Positions 59,604 through 64,000 of a stretch of 64,000 nt of DNA are shown here, piece by piece. Each line of letters starts with the position of its first letter. Position 1 is the first letter of the stretch. A program made the translations under genes and the position numbers. The stretch covers positions 1,922,001 through 1,986,000 of the forward strand of contig NZ_CP011132.1 of assembly GCF_000981805.1 (NCBI RefSeq), given 5' to 3'. The notes beneath the pieces were generated by a model. That model was not told the DNA's origin. It ran no database searches and saw nothing but the letters and a program-made list of their open reading frames with translations. The stretch is from Citrobacter amalonaticus Y19 (GTDB taxonomy: Bacteria > Pseudomonadota > Gammaproteobacteria > Enterobacterales > Enterobacteriaceae).

Positions 59604-61415
59604 TTAAAAATGAATACAGGTTGCGCCCTGTTCTGCGCCGGATAACTTCTCACGCAGCGCGCTGAACATTTCACGCCCCGTTCCTGTGCGCGAGGCGCTC
59701 AGATCCGGGATGTGTGCCTGGCGAGCGTCAAGCTCCGCCTCATCCACCAGCAGCGTCAATTCACCTGTCTGTCCGTTCACCCGAATAATGTCGCCATCGC
59801 GTACTTTTGCCAGCAGACCGCCATCATAGGCCTCCGGGGTTACATGGATGGCTGAAGGCACTTTACCGGAAGCACCGGAAAGGCGTCCATCGGTAACCAA
59901 CGCAATTTTGAAACGACGGTCCAATAATACACCAAGTGGCGGCATGAGTTTATGTAATTCTGGCATTCCGTTCGCTTTTGGTCCCTGATGACGCACAACC
60001 ACCACGCAGTCACGGTCCAGCAGACCGGCTTCAAAGGCTGGTAAGACATCATGCTGGCTTTCAAAAACAATGGCTGGCGCTTCAATCACCTGATTTTCAA
60101 CCGGCACAGCGGACGTTTTCATGACCGCACGACCCAGGTTACCGCTCAGCACTTTAGTGCCGCCATGATGAGAGAACGGCTGGTCAAAGGAGGCAATCAC
60201 ATTGCTGTCCAGCGATTTGGCCGCGCCTTCACGCCAGTCGAGTTCGCCATTGTTCAGCCACGGTTCCAGGGTGTAGCGCTGCAGACCAAAACCGGCCACC
60301 GTGTTGACGTCTTCATGCAGCAGACCCGCATTCAGCAGTTCGCGCATCAGGACCGGGACACCGCCCGCAGCCTGGAAGTGGTTAATATCCGCCGGACCAT
60401 TAGGATAAAGACGCGCCATCAGCGGCACGACGTCGGAGAGGTCAGAGAAATCATCCCAGTTAATCTGGATACCTGCAGCACGCGCCATCGCCACCAGGTG
60501 CATGGTGTGGTTTGTTGAACCGCCGGTCGCCAACAGCGCGACAATCCCGTTCACCACCACTTTCTCATCAATCATTTTACCGATCGGCATCCATTCGTTG
60601 CCGTTACCGGTCAGGCGCGTCACCTGGCGCGCCGCCGCCGCTGTCAGTGCTTCACGCAGCGGGGCATCCGGATGAACAAAAGAAGAGCCCGGCAGTTGCA
60701 TCCCCATGAACTCCACCACCATCTGGTTGGTGTTTGCAGTGCCGTAGAACGTGCAGGTGCCCGGCGCATGGTAGGAGGCCGCTTCGGATTCCAGCAGCGC
60801 CATGCGGTCAACTTTACCTTCGGCATAGAGTTGACGAATACGAACTTTCTCTTTATTGGCCAGGCCACTCGCCATCGGACCTGATGGTACGAAGATGGCG
60901 GGCAAATGACCGAATGACAGCGCCGCCATTGCCAGACCCGGGACAATTTTGTCACAGACGCCGAGGAACAGCGCGCCGTCGAACATGTTGTGAGACAACC
61001 CTACCGCGGCGGACATCGCGATCACTTCGCGGCTCAGCAGCGAAAGTTCCATACCGTCCTGACCTTGCGTCACCCCGTCGCACATTGCCGGAACGCCGCC
61101 TGCGACCTGCCCAACCGAGTTCGCGTCATGCAGCGCTTTGCGAATGATGTCCGGGTAATGTTCGTAGGGTTGATGTGCGGAGAGCATGTCGTTGTAGGAG
61201 GTGATGATCGCGATGTTGTTACGCAACATGCTTTTCAGAGAGGCTTTATCGTCTGGCTGGCAGGCCGCGAATCCGTGCGCCAGATTCCCACATGCCAGTT
61301 GTGAACGGTGAACGGTCGAGGATTTAGCCTGTTCTATACGAGAGAGGTAGGCGGAACGGGTCTCGCGGGAACGTTCAACAATGCGTTGTGTTACGCGTAA
61401 CAAATTCGGATTCAT
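59604..61415 (-). CDS. edd: 6-phosphogluconate dehydratase
   Basis: A 603-residue IlvD/Edd-family dehydratase, the E. coli length. Iron-sulfur Cys are in PAMCDGVTQGQDGM and LFLGVCDKIVPGL, and the C-terminal block VTDGRLSGASGKVPSAIHVTPEA is complete. It makes KDPG from 6-phosphogluconate. It is upstream of eda and downstream of zwf. A GntR-type operator lies about 200 bp upstream. Confidence 0.97.
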   Translation of the reverse strand: MNPNLLRVTQRIVERSRETRSAYLSRIEQAKSSTVHRSQLACGNLAHGFAACQPDDKASLKSMLRNNIAIITSYNDMLSAHQPYEHYPDIIRKALHDANSVGQVAGGVPAMCDGVTQGQDGMELSLLSREVIAMSAAVGLSHNMFDGALFLGVCDKIVPGLAMAALSFGHLPAIFVPSGPMASGLANKEKVRIRQLYAEGKVDRMALLESEAASYHAPGTCTFYGTANTNQMVVEFMGMQLPGSSFVHPDAPLREALTAAAARQVTRLTGNGNEWMPIGKMIDEKVVVNGIVALLATGGSTNHTMHLVAMARAAGIQINWDDFSDLSDVVPLMARLYPNGPADINHFQAAGGVPVLMRELLNAGLLHEDVNTVAGFGLQRYTLEPWLNNGELDWREGAAKSLDSNVIASFDQPFSHHGGTKVLSGNLGRAVMKTSAVPVENQVIEAPAIVFESQHDVLPAFEAGLLDRDCVVVVRHQGPKANGMPELHKLMPPLGVLLDRRFKIALVTDGRLSGASGKVPSAIHVTPEAYDGGLLAKVRDGDIIRVNGQTGELTLLVDEAELDARQAHIPDLSASRTGTGREMFSALREKLSGAEQGATCIHF

Positions 61416-61536
61416 AGAGGCTCCTGAAATTTATCTGTCAGAGCTACAGGTTTGGCAAATTCATTTACTGTGGTTATCAACACAGGAAAAGCTTGTTCAC
61501 CGGAGCTCATGGGGCAAAATCGTTTCAGGCAGTGTA

Positions 61537-61573
61537 ATAAAAAAAGCCTCGCGGGTGAATCCACACGAGGCTT
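61537..61573 (-). terminator. Hairpin in the zwf-edd gap (terminator of zwf)
   Basis: AAGCCTCG...CGAGGCTT (8-bp stem, 14-base loop, 61544-61573) followed on the minus strand by TTTTTTATT, 78 bp after the zwf stop. Confidence 0.85.
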
Positions 61574-61610
61574 AAAAGTGCAAAAATTGTTCAACAATCT
61601 GTGTTAGATC

Positions 61611-61626
61611 ATGTTACCGGTAAAAT
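61611..61626 (-). promoter_or_regulatory. Candidate GntR operator in the zwf-edd gap
   Basis: ATGTTACCGGTAAAAT resembles the GntR (gluconate repressor) consensus ATGTTACCGATAACAN. Gluconate induction of edd-eda through GntR is established in E. coli. It lies between the zwf stop and the zwf terminator hairpin, about 200 bp upstream of edd. Confidence 0.5.
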
Positions 61627-61650
61627 AACACAGAAGAGGTAGACGCTTTT

Positions 61651-63126
61651 TTACTCAAATTCATTCCAGGAACGACCGTCACGGGTGATCATCGCCACGG
61701 AAGCAACCGGTCCCCAGGTCCCTGCCTGATACGGTTTCGGCGCATCGTTGTCCATCGCCCACGCTTCGGTAATGGAGTCGACCCATTTCCACGCCTCTTC
61801 CACTTCATCACGACGCACAAACAGCGCCTGAATACCGCGCATGGTTTCCAGCAGCAGGCGCTCGTAAGCATCCGCCAGATGCGTCTGATTGAAGGTCTCG
61901 GAGTAGCTCAGATCCAGCTTGGTAATTTGCAGGTTATGCTTGTGGTCAAGACCCGGAACTTTGTTCAGAACCTGGATATCCACCCCTTCATCCGGCTGCA
62001 GACGAATGGTCAGTTTGTTCTGCGGCAGATCCTGCCAGGACTCTTTGAACAGGTTTAGCTCAGGGGTTTTGAAATACACCACCACCTCAGAGCATTTCGT
62101 CGGCAGACGCTTACCGGTACGCAGGTAGAACGGCACGCCCGCCCAGCGCCAGTTATCAATGTCCACGCGGATAGCCACAAACGTTTCGGTGTTACTGCTC
62201 TTGTTCGCGCCCTCTTCTTCCAGGTAACCCGGCACTTTTTTGCCCTGCGCAAAACCGGTGGTGTACTGACCGCGAACGGTCTTTTCACGGACATTCGAAC
62301 GATCAATACGACGTAACGATTTCAGTACCTTCACTTTTTCATCGCGAATGGCATCAGCAGTCAGATCTGACGGCGGCGACATCGCAATCATGCACAGAAT
62401 TTGCAGCAGGTGGTTCTGGATCATGTCGCGCATCTGACCGGCCTGGTCGAAATAGCCCCAGCGTCCTTCAATGCCCACCTCTTCTGCCACGGTGATTTCC
62501 ACATGATCGATCGTGCGGTTATCCCAGTTATTCACAAACAGGGAGTTGGCAAAACGCAGCGCCAGCAGGTTCAGCACCGTCTCTTTCCCCAGATAGTGGT
62601 CGATACGGTAAACCTGACACTCTTCAAAATACTCACCGACCTGATCGTTGATCTCGCGGGAGGTCGCCAGTGAGGTACCGAGCGGTTTTTCCATCACGAC
62701 TCGCGCCGGTTTGGCATTCAGTTTCGCTTCGCCCAGGCCCTTGCAGATTGCACCGAAAGTGCTTGGCGGCATGGCAAAGTAGTTGATCGTGGTGCGGTTT
62801 TTCTGATCGAGCATCTTCCCCAGACGGGTAAATGCTGCGGTGTCGTTCACATCCAGATTGCAGAAATCCAGGCGAGCACTCAGGGTATCCCACAATCCTT
62901 CATCGATTTTCTCTTTCATGAAGGTTTCGAGTGCTTCGCGCACGACCTTCGTGTAGGCATCTTTGTCCCAGTCGGCACGGCCTACCCCGATAATGCGGGT
63001 GTCCGGGTTGAGCTGACCGGCTTTTTCCAGTTGATACAGGGAAGGCAGCAATTTACGACGCGCAAGGTCGCCTTTCGCGCCGAAAATGACCAGGTCACAT
63101 GCCTGGGCTGTTTGCGTTACCGCCAT
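61651..63126 (-). CDS. zwf: Glucose-6-phosphate 1-dehydrogenase
   Basis: A 491-residue enzyme, the E. coli length. NADP site IFGAKGDLARRKLLPSLY near the N-terminus, the active-site motif RIDHYLGKE near residue 180. It feeds the oxidative pentose phosphate and Entner-Doudoroff paths and gives NADPH. The upstream region holds a HexR operator and a SoxS/MarA-type box, so it should answer to KDPG and to redox stress. hexR is divergent. Confidence 0.97.
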   Translation of the reverse strand: MAVTQTAQACDLVIFGAKGDLARRKLLPSLYQLEKAGQLNPDTRIIGVGRADWDKDAYTKVVREALETFMKEKIDEGLWDTLSARLDFCNLDVNDTAAFTRLGKMLDQKNRTTINYFAMPPSTFGAICKGLGEAKLNAKPARVVMEKPLGTSLATSREINDQVGEYFEECQVYRIDHYLGKETVLNLLALRFANSLFVNNWDNRTIDHVEITVAEEVGIEGRWGYFDQAGQMRDMIQNHLLQILCMIAMSPPSDLTADAIRDEKVKVLKSLRRIDRSNVREKTVRGQYTTGFAQGKKVPGYLEEEGANKSSNTETFVAIRVDIDNWRWAGVPFYLRTGKRLPTKCSEVVVYFKTPELNLFKESWQDLPQNKLTIRLQPDEGVDIQVLNKVPGLDHKHNLQITKLDLSYSETFNQTHLADAYERLLLETMRGIQALFVRRDEVEEAWKWVDSITEAWAMDNDAPKPYQAGTWGPVASVAMITRDGRSWNEFE

Positions 63127-63172
63127 GTCATTCTCCTTAGTTAGCTATCCTGGTACTTTGCCAGGCATTACT

Positions 63173-63187
63173 TGTAATTTTATTACA
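63173..63187. promoter_or_regulatory. HexR operator of zwf
   Basis: TGTAATTTTATTACA is a near-perfect match to the HexR palindrome TGTAATTAAATTACA. It lies 47 bp before the zwf start. HexR represses zwf until 2-keto-3-deoxy-6-phosphogluconate binds it. Confidence 0.85.
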
Positions 63188-63221
63188 GTGCACTGTACTG
63201 CTTTTACGTGATTCCGGAAAC

Positions 63222-63248
63222 CGTAAACGCGTAACCCACCGTGCGGTT
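63222..63248 (-). promoter_or_regulatory. SoxS/MarA/Rob box of zwf
   Basis: On the minus strand ACCGCACGGTGGGTTACGCG followed by TTTACGG resembles the E. coli zwf soxbox (AnnGCACnnnnnnnnnnCGTTTAC form). It lies about 96 bp before the zwf ATG. Confidence 0.55.
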
Positions 63249-63456
63249 GGCGCTTAACGGCGCAAAATGGTCAAAATCGTCGTCTGTTTGCGACGCATCA
63301 CGTTGTGTCAAAACACGATGCTGATCATGTAATGAAAAAAAACAACAACTATTCTGACCATTTTGCCCCCTTCTCTGGTTAGCAGGGGTACTATCTACCA
63401 AAATTACCTTTCGATTTCTTGTATTACTGAAATCGTCATATCCTTGAGTCTACATC

Positions 63457-64000
63457 ATGAATATGCTGGAAAAGATCCAGTCTCAACTGGAACATTTGAG
63501 CAAATCTGAACGCAAAGTCGCCGATGTCATTATTGCCTCACCCGAACGGACCATCCATTGCAGTATTGCCACGCTTGCGCAGGAAGCCAACGTCAGCGAA
63601 CCGACGGTGAATCGCTTTTGTCGCAGCATGGAAACCCGTGGCTTCCCTGATTTTAAACTGCATCTGGCACAAAGTCTGGCAAATGGTACTCCTTATGTTA
63701 ATCGTAATGTGGATGAAGATGACAGCGTCGAGTCCTATACGGGCAAAATTTTCGAATCGGCGATGGCCAGTCTTGACCACGTTCGCCAGTCGCTGGACAA
63801 ATCGGCGATCAACCGCGCAGTGGATCTGCTGACGCAGGCAAAGAAAATCGCGTTCTTTGGGCTGGGGTCTTCTGCCGCCGTCGCGCATGACGCCATGAAT
63901 AAGTTTTTCCGTTTCAACGTCCCGGTTATCTACTCCGACGACGTCGTTTTACAACGGATGAGCTGTATGAATTGTAGTGACGATGACGTGGTGGTGCTGA
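63457..64000 (+). CDS. hexR: HexR, RpiR-family repressor of central carbon genes (3'-truncated by window edge)
   Basis: The first 181 codons are present. The N-terminal RpiR HTH is in residues ~1-77 (SIATLAQEANVSEPTVNRFC), and the SIS sugar-phosphate domain starts at about residue 120 with IAFFGLGSSAAVAHD. The sequence matches E. coli HexR from MNMLEKIQSQLEHLSKSERK. It represses zwf, edd-eda and its own neighbours; KDPG lifts repression. The rest lies beyond the window. Confidence 0.95.
   Translation, partial: MNMLEKIQSQLEHLSKSERKVADVIIASPERTIHCSIATLAQEANVSEPTVNRFCRSMETRGFPDFKLHLAQSLANGTPYVNRNVDEDDSVESYTGKIFESAMASLDHVRQSLDKSAINRAVDLLTQAKKIAFFGLGSSAAVAHDAMNKFFRFNVPVIYSDDVVLQRMSCMNCSDDDVVVL

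Larger units (their letters stand above)
63127..63456. promoter_or_regulatory. Divergent zwf/hexR control region
   Basis: 330 bp without a gene. It contains the HexR box (63173-63187) and the SoxS-type box (63222-63248) described separately, and an AT-rich stretch at 63330-63360 that resembles a promoter for hexR. TTGTATTACTG at 63418-63428 is close to the hexR start. Confidence 0.6.

Noticed and set aside
61381..61575. Small plus-strand ORF in the zwf-edd gap.
   Set aside because: It overlaps the edd start region and the zwf terminator hairpin and has no homology I can see.
1..64000. CRISPR arrays, tRNA or rRNA genes.
   Set aside because: I saw no regularly spaced repeats and no tRNA or rRNA-like sequence; the only tandem repeat is the 143-bp duplication.

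Overview
The window is a chromosomal segment of an enterobacterium close to Escherichia, Salmonella and Citrobacter. Most genes match the E. coli K-12 leuE-to-zwf region in order and near-identical length. A second FtsI-type penicillin-binding protein between rlmA and cspC (known from Salmonella), and several differences from E. coli, make Citrobacter the likeliest genus. I inferred this from remembered protein families and gene order, with no database search.

Layout. (1) 1-5036: an accessory catabolic or uptake locus, with a GntR-type regulator (cut by the window edge), an RpiB-like isomerase, a 3-hydroxyisobutyrate-dehydrogenase-like reductase and a complete polar-amino-acid-type ABC importer. 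(2) 5133-5552: an orphan, LexA-box-controlled umuD with no umuC. (3) 5811-9371: yoaG-yeaR (nitrate/NO responsive), leuE, and dmlR/dmlA (D-malate). (4) 9372-23710: rnd, fadD, yeaY, tsaB, yoaA, yoaB, yoaH, pabB, nudL, sdaA, pdeD, yoaE. The yeaVWX genes that separate dmlA from rnd in E. coli are absent; a REP-containing 143-bp tandem duplication that includes the 3' end of rnd lies there. (5) 24153-34170: manXYZ, yobD, mntP with MntR boxes and a manganese riboswitch, rlmA, the extra PBP3, cspC-yobF, yebO, mgrB, yobH, kdgR. (6) 34347-47028: yebQ, htpX, prc, proQ, msrC, letA-letB-rsmF, yebV, yebW, pphA. (7) 47029-50245: an AT-rich island in the sdsR/ryeA small-RNA locus. It holds an IS911-like remnant, a small ORF behind a LexA box, an O-antigen-type acyltransferase and the C-terminal stub of a phage integrase. 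(8) 50246-64000: sdsR/ryeA, yebY-yebZ-yobA, holE, yobB, exoX, ptrB, yebE, yebF, yebG, purT, eda, edd, zwf and the start of hexR.

Most unusual feature. A structured repeat with a 111-bp core (109/111 identical) occurs twice, at 10784-10924 and 26879-27023. Each copy sits between two copies of the local terminator-like hairpin. The hairpins differ completely between loci but are the same within a locus (20/20 at one site, 16/17 at the other). This looks like a small mobile element that targets terminator hairpins and duplicates the whole hairpin on insertion. In the first copy it separates rnd from its normal upstream region.

Themes. Several genes form known circuits: zwf-edd-eda with HexR, SoxS-type and GntR-type sites (Entner-Doudoroff and oxidative pentose phosphate entry); manXYZ (mannose/glucose PTS); letAB (envelope lipid transport); yobA-yebZ-yebY (copper-related); and three LexA boxes (umuD, yebG, and one inside the island).
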